64,000 nt of DNA, from assembly GCA_034670405.1 (NCBI GenBank), contig JAXDDX010000219.1, positions 482,001 to 546,000 on the forward strand. Reading direction: 5' to 3'. The notes under the pieces were generated by a model. The model was not told where the DNA came from and did not search any database. It saw only the letters and a list, made by a program, of their open reading frames with translations. The stretch comes from Hoplostethus atlanticus (lineage: Eukaryota; Chordata; Actinopteri; Trachichthyiformes; Trachichthyidae). Positions 35,318-48,800 of this stretch are shown piece by piece. Position 1 is the stretch's first letter. Every line of letters begins with the position of its first letter. The position numbers were made by a program, and so were the translations under genes.

Positions 35318-35868
35318 ACTGCAGCCGCTCCGAGGTAAGGGGGTCTTTCTCGCCAACTTCAGTCTCACTGATGGTTACCATGTAAATTACAAGTACGGCC
35401 ACTCAACAAAATAAGAACAAACCATTCTTGATGCTTAAGTTGTCAAAATGCCATATAGTCGTAGTAAAGGCTTTTATTTTTCAGAGCCATAGACTAGTAA
35501 CACAACCTGCCCGCTCTTCCGGGTCACGTGGTTCGCCCTACTCCAATGGGAATTAAGAAATACCGGTGAAATCAAAATCCTGTTTACAGTTGTGTTAGAA
35601 GGGAAACGGTGTCTATTTCCAACTAACTTGAATGATAAAGTTGCAAAGGAGCTGAGTATCTGAACAGAATGGTCTGCGGACGAACACAATATTGGGGCTT
35701 TACAACCCGCTCCAACTCACTTCACGTTACAAACGACGGAGCTCTAGCAGTCTCTGGTGGAAAATGAAGCTACCTGCACCCCGACCCGTTGTACGAGTAA
35801 CAACGTTTTGACTCAATTCCCTCATGCTAACTGCATAAATCGCACCCAGTACACATTTCCTGTGCCGC

Positions 35869-36779
35869 TATTGTCCGCATGTCACCTATTATTGTGGTCA
35901 CGATTTTTGTTCATTTTCCCCCCCAAAATGTATTCATTTACAAAGTTAAAACTAGGAATGATTGAAAGACTGTGGAAACATTGCTATCACTACAAATAGC
36001 CATATCGATGAATTGGCAGTGTAATACAATGCAATGCAAAAAGTTTGCATGAGGAACCAAAAAGACTGGCTAGTTTACCTCACTCAGATAGGGGGGAGGT
36101 GTGAATGTCTGCGTGTAGGCTATGCATGCCTCCATGGCCTCCTAACTCCTAGCCCTGATACAGGACCCTATGGGAGTAAACAGCCATATGATGAAAGACT
36201 CCCAATGGGTCTTGTATCACGGCTACCTAACTCCCTGAAAACCTGAGAGTAAGAGTAGCTAAATACATCGGATGTGTTGACCAAATTAGTGTGACAAGCA
36301 AAAGAAATCAGAACAAAACGAGCTTTTCCGTGTGGTCTAACATTAACGAAGCAACCAGGTCGGAGGTCAAACCAATTTTGAAGGCCTCATGCACGCACGG
36401 TAAAGATTACTAGTTAAATCTTCTCTGCCACCATGTTCAAGTTCATCAGTTTTCACTTGGTGCCCATCGAGAAGAGAGCTAGCATACATTTGGCTACGTA
36501 AAGAAACGTTACGATATGTTTGGCACATTTAGCATAGTAAAATAACTTACCAAAAGATGCGCGCACCCATTCCGTTTTGGAAGGAAAATGATCCCGTAAA
36601 TCCAGGGTGTAGAGCCATAGCCGCGTAACTGGCATTTGGGGCGAAAAGGATATCCATTTATAAAGTAAAATCTCTATGTAGTAATATACGTGTCGCTTGA
36701 TTTGTGGATTTAAGTGATGACAAGTTTATCAAAATTAGGTCCACTTTGTTTTTAGTCCCCTGTAGCGTTGGTTTGCTAA
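35869..36779. other. Intergenic flank of the U2 array, no gene seen
   Basis: Unique-looking sequence with short open frames only; no homology, splice pattern or repeat structure was recognised. Confidence 0.4.
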
Positions 36780-39552
36780 GGCCTCATCCACACTAATCTT
36801 TTGCTACGTTTACGCCTAGCGTCCACACTACTCCTACTCGAGTAGGGTATCTCTGCAGACCGGAGACTTGAGAGGGGCGGGGAATGGGCCTGGTAACTGT
36901 CAATCATTTTTTTTATTTGGTCAATCAGAGGCTTACAATCCTCTGTCAATCAAAAACAAATTTCACCAATACGCCGCCTGAACCAGTTGTCAATCAGTTT
37001 TTAATTCGGCTAATCATCTTTCGAGGAGGGTCCAACTGCAGTCCTCCCTCCTGAGACCGCTAGTTCCAAACTTGGAAGTTTTCAGAGGTAAGTTGCCATG
37101 AGCGAAAGAATCGGCTAATCTATTTTAAATTAAGTTTTGTAACATGTTCACATCAATTAATCAATGTAATAACCGCCAAAGTTAATAACTAGGTAACTAT
37201 TATTAATACAAAGCCATCATATTCATGTGGCGTTCAACTTAGACCGAATGTTGAAAAACTATCGCTAATGTAAAGTTAGCTAATGTTAGCTTCTGTCCAT
37301 TATAAGATAACGTTAGTCTACTAGCTAACAGTTAAACAATCCAAGTGCATGTAACGTTAACACGAATGGACGGATCATTAGGTTAACATTAGCTGGACAA
37401 CAGGTGGGTTTGTGTAATAAATTGGTATTTTTATTTATTGAATATGTCACGAGCCATGCACGACCCCAAATCATAGACATATTATACATAGACGCCGCAT
37501 TGACTGCTTCTGCCCATTGCTACGATACGTAAACGTCGCCGCCATATTGGTTCGGACAAGACTGGCCTGTAAACAAATACAAGTAAACGGGGAGCTGCGG
37601 TTTTTCTGGATGAAAAGCACTATAACGTTTACATTTCTCAAACGATTTCAGTGAGTCGTTTTATATTCAAGGGTTTATGATCTACGTGGAGTAGAAACAA
37701 AAGTTTTGTCTCCAGTTACTTAGGCTATAATCGCTGCTAGACGCTCAAGAGAGCAGTGTCAACGATAGGCTCACATGAACTGAATTACTTACGTGGTGGA
37801 AAATAATTCATTGTCATAAGGCATTGTAAAAACTCAGGTTTGTCAAGCAGGATTTGGCTTATTTTCCTTGGTTAATACTTGTGGAGACGTCCATATATAA
37901 TATAATTTAATGTACATGAAATGTGCAGAAAGTTATTTTTCTGTCCATGTCTCCATCATTTAAGCTTTTCTTGTGCTCCAGGTCAGAACACAGCTCATTC
38001 ACTTTGAAATACTGGGGGGGGGGAATGTAAATAGCGCATTTTTAAGTACTAATAATTGACCATCATTGAGAAAAATGGAACAAAATCGGCAAATACAAAT
38101 TACAATAGTGAGACACTGGCAGTCAGTCTTCTTTCTATATTTTTATAGCAGTGAAAGGACACAGATATACTCCAAGACAGACAATTACAGACAAAGACTA
38201 TTATAAGATAAGATACGCCTTTATTGATCCCCAGAGGGAAAATAAAGAGGGAAAATTAAAATAGCATACAATCAAGATTTTCATCTATATTTATATATCT
38301 ATATTTCTCCAAACCGATTTTTATGACAAGCTACTCGTTTCGGCTAAGCGGCTGACATATTATGAATCTGACTGTAGTTAGCTGGCTAGCTAACCTTTCT
38401 CACACTTTGAAGGTTTCCCAAAGAGAAAGAGTTGATACACAGCGATTATAGCCTAACTATCGAGATTCTAAGTAACTGGAGACAAAACTTTTTTTTTCTA
38501 CTCCACGTAGATCATAAACCCCTGAATATAAAACGACTCACTGAAATCGTTTGAGAAATGTAAACGTTATAGTGCTTTTCATCCAGAAAAACCGCAGCTC
38601 CCCGTTTACTTGTATTTGTTTACAGGCCAGTCTTGTCCGAACCAATATGGCGGCGACGTTTACGTACGATCCACAGGCCAGTTGAGTTTGGTTGTAACCT
38701 AGCCTATATAAAGTATAGTGGCCTATTTATGTTGTAAAGACAGACTGCTGTCTGTAATGATATTTTGTTTTAATTTTAGATGCAGCACCACCTCCATCAC
38801 CAATCCCTGGACTCCCAGCCCCACTGTAAATTTGTAATTTATTAGGTGCAATAAATTCTTTGACACTCTCTATTTAAGTTCTTTTACATTTCGTCTACTT
38901 TTATTCCTCCAAGGAGTGGAGGAGGGCAGAAGAAGGGTAGCTGTCATAAAAACATACACATTCATTATTCAGATGAACCAGTTCCAACTGTGTGATGCTA
39001 TGAATATATTTTTATTATTCAGTTTATATAAATGCTCTACATTTCTCTGAAATGTGATAGATAAATATGATCATTCTATAAATTGATGCAAGTCAATTCA
39101 CCAGTTACCAGGCCGTGGATGAGCCAGGAATAGTAGCAGTCAACACAACATGATATTAATCGCATCAGTATATGATTTATAGTATATATTTGTGATATCT
39201 AGAGTCACATGTCAAATCAGCTGTTATGACAAAAATTAGTTTGAGCTCAAAGGATCAAAGTATCAACAGACAGCAACGTTTTTAATCAACATTTTAAACA
39301 GGCACACCAATGGCGAACCCAAGGCTAACGTTATTTTACAATAATGATCTTACGGATATTTATTGTCAGTGAGTAGTCCGGCGATTTGAAATCCCTAAAA
39401 CGATGACGCAGACACCCACGTTCGCTTCCTGGTTGGGTCTTATCAGTCAGTCATTACCGCCTCGTTTGTTACTTTCAGTAACCAAGATCATTTCTGAAAC
39501 GGTGCTTAAAACGCTTGTGTGGACGGAGATCGATCGAAGTGTGGATGTAGCC
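36780..39552. mobile_element. 2.8-kb Harbinger-like element (non-autonomous)
   Basis: The ends GGCCTCATCCACACTAATC and the inverse of AGTGTGGATGTAGCC are related, and both sides carry TAA (36777-36779 and 39553-39555). The termini resemble the small elements at 15413 and 24414. No transposase is recognised, and a foldback element (37527-38665) occupies its middle. Confidence 0.5.
37527..38665. mobile_element. Foldback element with arms of about 210 bp
   Basis: The left arm (37527 to about 37737) and right arm (about 38440-38665) are inverse copies apart from small indels: both carry ACGTAAACGTCGCCGCCATA, ACAAATACAAGTAAACGGGG and GTGAGTCGTTTTATATTCA. They are flanked by ACGAT (37522-37526 and 38666-38670), a 5-bp duplication. 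The roughly 700-bp centre has no coding frame. Superfamily unknown. Confidence 0.7.
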
Positions 39553-39555
39553 TAA

Positions 39556-41177
39556 AACCTAACGTTCCTCACGTCCAGTCTATTCGAAATCGTGTACATC
39601 ACAAGCGGCGATGTGTTGGGCATTTGTAATCTAAGGCTCTTATTTTGTATGAAGTATGTTTGGTTATTTGTGGGCATTTATTTTGAAGGTTTCCTAAATT
39701 CCAGTGTAAAAATCTCGCTATTCTTTCTGGATTTGGCTCTAAAATACTATTACCAAACAAGTAAGACGTTTTTATTAAACTACAGTCTGGACTGATGCTC
39801 ATATTCAGCTATTTCTTCACATGTTCTTTCCTGGTATGAACACCGGAGATAGTAAATTACAGCACAGATAAGTCCACCATGCTTAGCTAAAGTTACAAGG
39901 ACTTGAATTGGATTTGTTTTGATTGCTCCTGCTACCTGAATGCCAAAATTTAAGAAATCACTTTATTGGCCAAGTGTGTTTCTACATAGAAGGGATTTGA
40001 CTTTCCAATCACCAGTTACCAGAACTCAGTCAGTCCATGTGACTTTTGTTTACGAGCCCTGAGTTGCTTGTAATTGAGCAGTGTGAACCTAACCAAGTCA
40101 AATACAAGAATGCAAGGAAGTCAGCTTTTCAACTACCCTGAATGTGCACCTTAACTAGTACAGTGTTAAGGGTCCACTAACCAAAACATTTTCATAGGTA
40201 GAATACCTCATATACTATAAACTCTACTTCAGAGGTTAGTTTGTGTGTAATATAATATAGTTTATTCATACTTGTTACCAAACTTATTTTTAACTTTTTA
40301 TGCAAAAATGTGAAAGGAACATCTCGTGCCACAGAAGATGGTGTCATGTCTCACAGGTTATAACTGTATGTTTATGACTTTATGATTATTAGCCATACTG
40401 TTTGTCTGTCTATGTATGTCTATCTAAAAAAACTGTTTATTTCCATCTGCGTTTGCAGATAATTGATGTCTATTAGTGTATGTCTATGTTAATTGTGAAT
40501 ACCTGTTAGAAGCTGTTTCTTTGTGTGTTAGATACACATGCTGCAGTGTGGCATTGTGTACATACAATTATCATTTTGTGTTACTGTTAACATATTGTAC
40601 TGTCACCATAGTTTGACTGAACAGATTGAAAACTAAGAACAGCCTTAAATAAATATTCATGTTTCAAAAATTTGATTTAATCGACAAACTATCTTGCAAA
40701 GCCAAAGAAACCACTTTGGTTTTATGACGTTTTTCCTTTTAAATTGTTTAATTTTCTGCTGTCTGTTTTCAGATTAGATTGCATCAGTTTTGAGGTTACA
40801 GTAGATTATGTGAAAAACACAGCAAAACCGCCTATGCAGCACCCTTCACAATGAAGGAAATGGTTTGTGCTGAAACAGTGGGAGCAGAAGTGCTACCTTG
40901 AATCAGCAGCTTATGTCCAATAAGATACACACTCTCTCCATTGTAAACTAATCTTGTCTCATCTGCTGCGCCCTCATAAGTACCTTTTACCACCACAGTA
41001 CTGGGAAAGCACTGCTGTGGACTAAATGTGTTTTACATTGAGGACACTAGAGCACACATTCAACAACTAGCACCCAATAACATGACAGAGAAAACATTGC
41101 CACATAACATGGAAGGAACTGGAAGGAAAAAATGCTGACATGCTGTTCTGTTTTTACTAAAGACAACAGAATGGTAC

Positions 41178-41212
<35 letters not shown>

Positions 41213-41845
41213 CCAGGTTTCATTCATTCAACCTTAGCTGGCCTGCTTTTAATGTGACTCTGTTTGTGTATGTGTGTACATACATGTTAGTTAGTTGGGT
41301 GGGTGGGGGGTTGAGGAAGTTGAGAATCAGACATATCCTTCTCAACTGATGAAGGCGTGTTAGCCAAAACATTTTTAACTGTTGCCAGCGAATGAATGCT
41401 TTGTGTGTATTTGCTCTCACCTGCTTCCCTCTGTGAGTGTGTGAGTGTGAGTGTGTGTGTGTGTGTGTGTGCGTATGCGTGTGTGTGTGTGTGTGTGTGC
41501 GCACACCTCTGAGTACATGTTTGCTCAGTAATCGCTCGTTGAACCTGTCTGATAGGTGTGAGCTGGCTGGCGTTGACTTGCACAGGTATGTGTGGCAGAA
41601 CAGAGGAGCCTCAGAAGCCACACAGCACAGACCTGAGAGAGGAGGGAAGCTCCAGGGCTCCCACGACAAACACACACCAATGTCTCTCTAAAAGAAGAGG
41701 GGGAAAACACACACACCGGCGACAAAGGAAAATAGGAGGAGATATTCTCTTTTTCAGAGGGAAGGAGACGGAAATATTCACAGAATGTGAAATAATCCCG
41801 TGGAGATTTTTTGAAGGTGGTTCGACCAATGGGTCTGGGATTCTA
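39556..41845. other. Upstream region of VSTM5
   Basis: No coding region was recognised. Repeats: a CACTTTATTGGCCAAGTGTG repeat end near 39960 and GT microsatellites at 41180-41209 and 41437-41505. The VSTM5 5' UTR and promoter probably lie in the last few hundred bases. Confidence 0.5.
41437..41505. repeat. Compound (GT)n microsatellite
   Basis: GTGTGA, GT and GTGCGTATGC units about 350 bp upstream of the VSTM5 start codon. Confidence 0.9.
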
Positions 41846-44800
41846 ATGTGGCATTTTAGGCTCTGGGATACACAGGATGTTGCTCTGTTTCTCAGCATCA
41901 CATTATATGTGTGCCACCTAGGTAAGTATCCAAGACGTGTTTATCGATTTGGTGTTTCTCTCTAGAGAGTTTATACATGTGGCTGCACGCCTATAGGGCA
42001 TGAATGTATAGGAGGAGTGCCCGGGCCTTTCGATAGAAACGCAAATAGAGAACCTGGCGCATACTTGAGGTAGAACTCTGTGACCACATGTACCCATAGC
42101 AGTAAGCTTAAACTAGATGTTGGCATAAAGAGACAGGTACCCTCAAGCCATCTTGCGTGTTAGTCAGTGTGTTAGCATTCTTCGGTGGAATTCTTTGCAC
42201 ATGCTTCACTAACTAAACACACCTCCAGCTGAACCAGATGCCTCATAGCAACTCCTGTTAAGGTATTAAAAGGAAGGGCAGCCACAAACAAATGGCCAAA
42301 ACAGCAGGCTTCATTCAAGTTGGGCAGGTTTCATACCCCCGACAGCCAGCTCGTCATTTGACATAGAAGAATACATCTGTCTGGCTAAACCTGTGTCACC
42401 GTGTCTGACAGCAATGTGTTTACAGTAACTAGTTGTGTCACAAGACAAAAGCAAAAGCCATGAAGTGACATACTGTCTTTTTGAGGAGCTGCATTGTGTC
42501 ATAGACTGAACTGTTTTTATTGCAGCTACTGTCTTCAGTGGTTGAACAGTAACTAAAGGTGTGGAATGTAAAGGTCTTTATCATATGTACTTTACTGTGC
42601 TATCTGGCCCAACTGATGCCCAATCACTGATAGACACCCCCCCCCCCACTCCAGGAAATCAATCAATCAGTCTGTCTGTCTGTCTGTCTTCCTGTCCATC
42701 TATCTACCAAATAAAGGCAGATCATAAAATCAAAAGTATAATAAAAATACTGTTGGCATCAATTGTTGGCAAAATTGCCCATCTCTCAGACTGTTTCCTG
42801 TTTAGCTAGGCCTCCATCTCCTCCCTCGAATTCTTTCTCCATTCTCTGTTGCCCACAAGTACATGCACAGGAATGCATGCACATAAAGCTCTGGCCTCAT
42901 ATCTTAATATTTGTACATTTCTGTTCTTGTTTTCATCTGTAATTCTGTCCTTTGTTGATCTTCATAGAATTTCATGACAAATTTACAGTATGTTCAAGAA
43001 TTTCATAAATAATTTGACTCGACCCGACTCTTCACCCCTTACCCCTTTTGCTTTGGAAGCCGGAGCCATCTCCATCTACACCCCCCAGAAGAGCCTAACC
43101 AGGTCAGTGCAGGCGGATGTGTTCTTCTCTGTGGACGTTACCTGCCGTGGGATCCCCACCATACAATGGACCTTTATGTCTGGAGCAGTGAGCCGGAGCA
43201 TAGGGACATGGCAGCCAGGGGCGTACACCAACATAACAGAGGATTACAAAGACAGAGTACAGCCCTACACCAATGGGTCTATGGGCCTGTCAGACCTGCG
43301 ACTGCAGGATGCTGGATACTATGTGGTCACTGTCACAGAGACAACAGGGAGCAGCAAGGACGCTGGGTTTGTCCTGAAAGTGAATGGTGAGTTGATCTGG
43401 GTTTGTAAGAGGTCAAAATGTATTTCACTCTTAACACAATAAATACGAGCAGGGCCGGCCCTAGACTTTTGGGGGCCCTAAGCAGGATTTGGTTTGGGGG
43501 CCCCCCTCATTGTAACCACTTCACATGGCACTGAACCAACTTGTGTATTGTAAATATTAGTTTAAGCACATCATGTACTAATAAGCATGTAAAGACTAAA
43601 GTGGGTCCTATTAGCAGCAACACTATCTTTAAATAGACTACAGTAAATACAGTATTTGTCTATTACCCCCTAAATGCTGGCAAACTGTCGAAGAACAGCT
43701 TGTGAAGATACTTGTTTCGTAGGGGACAGTAAATTACTCAGCCTACCTAAATTGTCCATTTCGCCCGTCTCTGAGCTTATTGCTTATTTGTTGGCAAAAA
43801 TGGCACGAAATGTTGTCAGTTTTTGTTTAGGAAGTTCAATTTTTATTTTGTTATTGTCTCGTGTTCATTAAAAAAATATTTTCTAGGGGGCCCCCAGAGA
43901 CCAGGGGGCCTTAAGCAACTGCTTATATTGCTTAATGGGTAGGGCCGGATCTGAATACGAGCCGGTCTACTTGTGATTTAACCCTCATCTAACCAAGCTA
44001 GTTGACCAAGAACACACTGAGCATTTCTAACAATGGCCCAGAGCAGTAGTTTCAGGAGGAGAGGGGTACATGCTTTCACTCACTCAGACCTGAGAGCTGC
44101 CAAGTACAACCTGTCTGTTTTTAGAGGAAGAGCATGGTTCCAGGAAATGTTTAGCATACATGCTCTTTCTCAGCAACAACCTGCTTCACGTTCATACAGA
44201 TACACGTGAACACGAGAGCTGCCAAGCACAACCTGTCTTCACTGTTGGCCACTGATCAGCTCTGTAGGTGTGTGTGAGGGGGCATGCTCTGCTCAAGGGC
44301 ACTTTGATAGTAGTTGTTGAAATAGAAGAGGCTCTTATTTATGTTCCCCGCCCAGATGTCCTCATTGTTTTAACTGGCATGTTATTGAAGGCTGGAACAA
44401 CATTTTGAACACCATATGTGTGTTTAGAAGATGAAGCAGGGAGTTTTGCTGTAGCCTAGTGTTTTTTCAGTCTTTTCTGCCCCTGCCCTTGATTAACAGT
44501 GTGACATGATACATCGTTTTAGTGTAAAATGAAGGAATTCATTTTGGGCAGAAAATATTAAATGACACGTGAGCAGTAATTACACTTATTTCCTTGGCAT
44601 GTTTCAGAAAGACTAGTTCTACCCCTATGTTAACATATGAACATATTTCTGTCTGCTGCTCAGGTGTTACCGGGTGCTCTCTTTTTGAAGTTTGTTTGTG
44701 TGTTGGTTTTGTCTGTATTCATTCTCTTTATTGCTTGAGGAAGTGCTTTCTAAATGGCTCCTCTCTGTCCTCCAGAGGTGCTGTATGAGGATCTTCAGTA

Positions 44801-45275
44801 CCTGTCGGTCTCTGCTCTGGTGCTGGCCGGTCTAGCCGGCCTCCTCATGCTCGCCATGTGGCTACTGGACAAGGCCTACTGGACGATCGCAGCGTGGCGA
44901 TGCAGGCAAGATAGAGGTAATGCAGGATGAATGATTATTGTTATAGAGGAGATATAGTTTACACCATACTGAGTAGGTGTAGGTTGGAGAACGGAGTAAA
45001 AAAGGTTCTACATTATGTAAACAAAAAACAATCTGGTGTTTAACTTTTAGTTTATATTGGCGGTTTGTTTGCCTTGGAGTTCCTTTTCACTTAACAGTAC
45101 ATTATTGTGTGGGATGTATGAGTATGGCTTGGTGGGTGGAAGTTATCTATTGTGTCTAAGCATGGGTGTGTTTGAGTACAAAGGTCTGTCAAGTCCATGA
45201 CGCTAGTTTCTCTATTCTGACGTTTAATCCTCCCTTTCTGCAGAAAATGACGTAACTGAGCTGCAGCCTATTTGA
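41846..45275 (+). CDS. vstm5: V-set and transmembrane domain-containing protein 5
   Basis: Single-pass Ig-superfamily membrane protein; the mammalian protein shapes neuronal protrusions at the plasma membrane. Exons are 41846-41921, 43060-43386, 44776-44916 and 45244-45275; phases fit, giving 191 aa (human about 200). The signal peptide is on exon 1 (DVALFLSITLYVCHL). One V-set Ig domain fills exon 2: SIYTPQKSL, VDVTCRGIPTIQWTF, DRVQPYTNGS, DAGYYVVTVTE. N-glycosylation sites are at TNIT and TNGS. Exon 3 starts EVLYEDLQYLS (human EILYEDLHF) and contains the membrane helix SALVLAGLAGLLMLAMWLL. The short tail ends NDVTELQPI. The usual second Ig cysteine before the C-terminal strand is absent (GYYVVTV). 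The upstream in-frame ATG at 41558 is not used in my model because 41846 directly precedes a signal peptide. MED17 lies downstream in opposite orientation, as in human. Confidence 0.9.
43450..43953. mobile_element. Small hAT element in VSTM5 intron 2
   Basis: The ends CAGGGCCGGCCCTAG and the inverse of TAGGGCCGGATCTG are flanked by a perfect 8-bp duplication AATACGAG (43442-43449 and 43954-43961). It is 504 bp and has no coding frame. G- and C-runs next to both ends (GGGGGCCC) are typical of the family. Confidence 0.8.
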
Positions 45276-45811
45276 CGGACATCAAGTGCTGCATCGGCCT
45301 GAAGCTCTTCAGAGTGCCTACCAAACCTGTCATTGCTGCAACACAAGGACCTTTTTTAAATTATTTTTAATTAACTTTTTTGGTCTACATGTTTTGTACA
45401 CAGAGAACTCTTCAGATCACCAAGTTACTTACAGACAGGAAGATGAAGGATTGTGAGCCACTCTGTTGCTCTCTCTCTGCTACGTTTACATTTTATATTG
45501 AATTTTTACAGCCCGCTGCCGACGCCACTGGAGTGAATGTACATAAAATCACTAAACACACACTGGGAAAAATTACATATTTATTTTGAGAGCAAAAGGA
45601 GGTCTGTTTTTTCCTGCCACTGTAGTCCTCTAGGCTTTACTCTGTCTGTATTAACCCCAGATTATAGGAGCATCACTCACAGAGCCATATAAGGCTCTTT
45701 ATTTTTTCAGAGGAGGGATATTTTTAAATTAAAAAAACTAAACAATTATGTTAAGACTGTAATTTTGACTGTTGAGAACATTCATACTTTTATATGCAAC
45801 GTTCATACTCC
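45276..45811 (+). other. VSTM5 3' UTR, probable
   Basis: Sequence after the stop codon with no other gene. The LTR element begins at 45812. Host sequence resumes at about 50805, so the original 3' UTR or flank may have been split by the insertion. No convincing AATAAA was seen before the LTR. Confidence 0.4.
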
Positions 45812-48800
45812 TGTTAGGAATTATTTCTTGGTCGTGGTGATGAACGTAAGAAGAAAGCAGCAACAAACTACGTCTCAGGATTCTATGAGTATTTAATACA
45901 GTTCAGCGCTGAAAGGGAGAAATATCCGGCAGCATCTCTGCCTACAAGGATAATCTAAAGAACTCCAAGCAGATACAGTTCCTTTATACAGATATTCATG
46001 TGATATTTTACATAGACCCTTTCATCCCCCTCAGCCTCTGTCTGTCGTCCCTATGTCAATTGAGTAGAGTGGAAGTAGTTCTGTCTCACCTTCCTCTAGA
46101 CCTGTGAACACCATGTCTCCTGTGCTAATTTCCAATTGATTAAAGGCAACCAAACGGCCTGCATTGTATTGTAGAAGAGGCCTCCAGACGGCCTTAGTGT
46201 ATTGTATTTCAGTGTCTTGCCGAGACAAGACAATCTTGCCTCGGCCAAATATACAATTCCCAACATTCCCTACTTTTTGACTTGAGGATAAATGTTACAA
46301 TTTATTCTCATATTACAAGAATTTTGGTATTCCGAGGTCTAGTCTTCATGTTGGGCCAAAAGACCTCCCGGATCTTGTCTGTCAGGGAGGCAAAAAGACT
46401 CAACAGAAGTTGTGAGCAGAAGTGACCATTCTTGAAAAACAAAACCCCTTGTATAGAGGAAACAAAAATCAAGGCAGGTCATACATGATAATAGTACGTG
46501 GTGTAAATACAATAGCACATTACAATCACACTATTGGGTATTTTAAATCTACTATTTCCATAAATAATAACTCAGTTATTATTCATAAAACTGGTGTGCA
46601 GTGGTGTACTGGCTAGTCATCATTCATATCAACATAACATAATCCACATATCTTTATGTTTGTATCATATGAAATAACTGTCCTTAGTTACACTGTCCGT
46701 CTGTGTGTTCGCTGGAGCTAAATATGACAAATAGTTTCCCATGTTCTGTTCCAGACCCATCCATGACCTCTCTGGCCATCCAGTTGTTTATAACATTAAT
46801 ATTTTAGCATTACATTACATAGTCTCGTAGATTTTACCCTCAGACTAGCTTAAATTGTCCCCCTATAGTGGTACTCTGATCTTCAGTATATACACCTGGC
46901 TTGTCCTAAATAATAAAATACTTAATATTCTGGATTAAACAGTAATGGTCAGAACATGGGCAAGGAAGTACACATGGCGCTTTGAATTATCAGTGAGGTC
47001 CATGGTCCACTGCTGTGGTGTATAGCTCTTGGACTCTGTGTGCTCTTCTGCGCATGTTCCAGAGTGCCGGGGATCCTGGAGTCATCCTTGGCTTTGGAGG
47101 CCTGGGCTGGTGTCTTTTCAGATGTGTTCATGGATTTGTGTATTTCAGATGCACCCAAACTGGAATTCCCGTCACTCAAGCTGCAGTACTGATGACAAGG
47201 AGCACTGTGTGCAGTCCGGACCATGTTGTGCTGAAGAACTGGATGTAGTCTTCTTTCACCAATATCTGGTCTCCAGGCTGTACCTATGGAGACTCATCAG
47301 TTGTTGCTGTTCCTAGTCGTGTTCTGATAACTTGGGAGACAGATTGCATTAACAACTGGCAGTACTTCACTACTTGATGACATGTAGCTCTCCTCTTCCT
47401 AGGCACAGAGCTCCAGGAACCCTCATGGGCCACACAATGACATAAATTACATTGTTGGTTGTTAGTTGTTAGTTGTTAGTTGTCAGTTGTTAGGATTAGC
47501 GTGCATGGGCATCAAAACACTCAGCAATTGCGTCATCCCTTCTTTTTCTGGAATAGAGCACATACATTTAGTTAGTTTAGTTTTTAAACTTTTGTTTGCT
47601 CTGTCCACAAACCCACTGACCGTTTCATGATAGGTACAATGGAATTACTGCTTAATTCCCAAAGCTTTTCATACTGTTTTCTTAATTTTCCCGTAACATG
47701 AAACATGGTAACCTATACCTTTAGAATAATCTAAGTGACCACAATGTCTGTCATACATGAAAGAAAAACCTCACCCCTTTGTGTGAAGTGGTCTATTTGT
47801 TTTTGACTGCCAGACCTAAACCTAGCCTTCATCTGAGCAGTAAATAGCATCATGGAGATCATGCATTACCATGCACTACCCCCCCTTTTTTGAATGGGAG
47901 TTCCTGCTCTAGTCAGGAAACTCCTAAATGCCCAAACACTTCTGCAACTTAAGCAAACCCTCATACTCTGCCCTCAGCAATCAATTAGCCATCAGCTCGG
48001 ATAACAGTCCACTCTGTTTTCCTTGCACCATCAATGTAACACAATGTCCCATCAGTATTCAAGTCTTAAGATATGGATGTTGGTTGGAGCTTACACCAGA
48101 CGCTATAGGGGCAAAAATCCTATTAGTTTTCAAGTTCTGGAGTATGCAAATTAACTCATCCTTGCTTAGTGCATGTAAACTCTCTGACTTGTCTTTTGAC
48201 TTTTGTGACTGTGTGGGGATCGGTTGACGTTCTGGGCACTGTTTTGCCCAGTGTCCCATTTTCCCACATATTAAACACTCATCTTTTGTCGCTTCCTGAC
48301 CTCCACTCGTTTTCCTGCAATGTGCTTTATCATGCCCACGTCTCCCGCAATTGTGGCAGACAGCTGACTTCTGATATGCACTGATTGCTGCTACCTCCTG
48401 ATCCTGTCTCCTGGGTCTCTTGCTACCGTGGGTATTGTCACAGTCAGTACTACCTATACGGTCTGCCCATGACATCATTTCTGTATGTTTCTGTGGTTGA
48501 TAGCCTGAGTTATTAACTGCAGTTCTGTATTTCTGATGTGCTCCTGTTATGACTGCTGTTATAAACGCTGGATCATCTCGAGTTCCAGTCAACTTCCCAT
48601 ACCTGCGATAGAGCTGAAATTTAGTTTCAACATAATTTCCAAAGGTTTCTTTAGGCTTTTGCATTCTTCCTATAAACAGTTGGTACAAATTTTCACCGGT
48701 TCCTACTGCTTCAGACACTTTATTTCTAAAGGTATCAATAGCTCTCTCAGTCTCCTCTATACTGTTGAATATCGTTACAGCCCATGCATCCTTGTTATAC

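Larger units (their letters stand above)
31974..35868 (-). repeat. Tandem U2 snRNA array, 1,086-bp unit
   Basis: The unit (189-bp U2 plus about 897-bp spacer) repeats with an exact 1,086-bp period: U2 5' ends lie at 32059, 33145, 34231 and 35317. The first three spacers look identical wherever I compared them. The fourth (from 35318) starts to differ about 190 bp from U2 and loses similarity after about 35868. The strong uniformity inside the array and divergence at its edge fit concerted evolution. Confidence 0.9.

Noticed and set aside
32794-35402. Identical frames of 139, 97, 89 and 64 aa repeated every 1,086 bp
   Set aside because: They run across U2 snRNA genes and spacers and recur only because the array is tandem. 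There is no coding evidence.
31974-35868. Regularly spaced repeats reminiscent of a CRISPR array
   Set aside because: The 1-kb unit and U2 content show a eukaryotic snRNA gene array.
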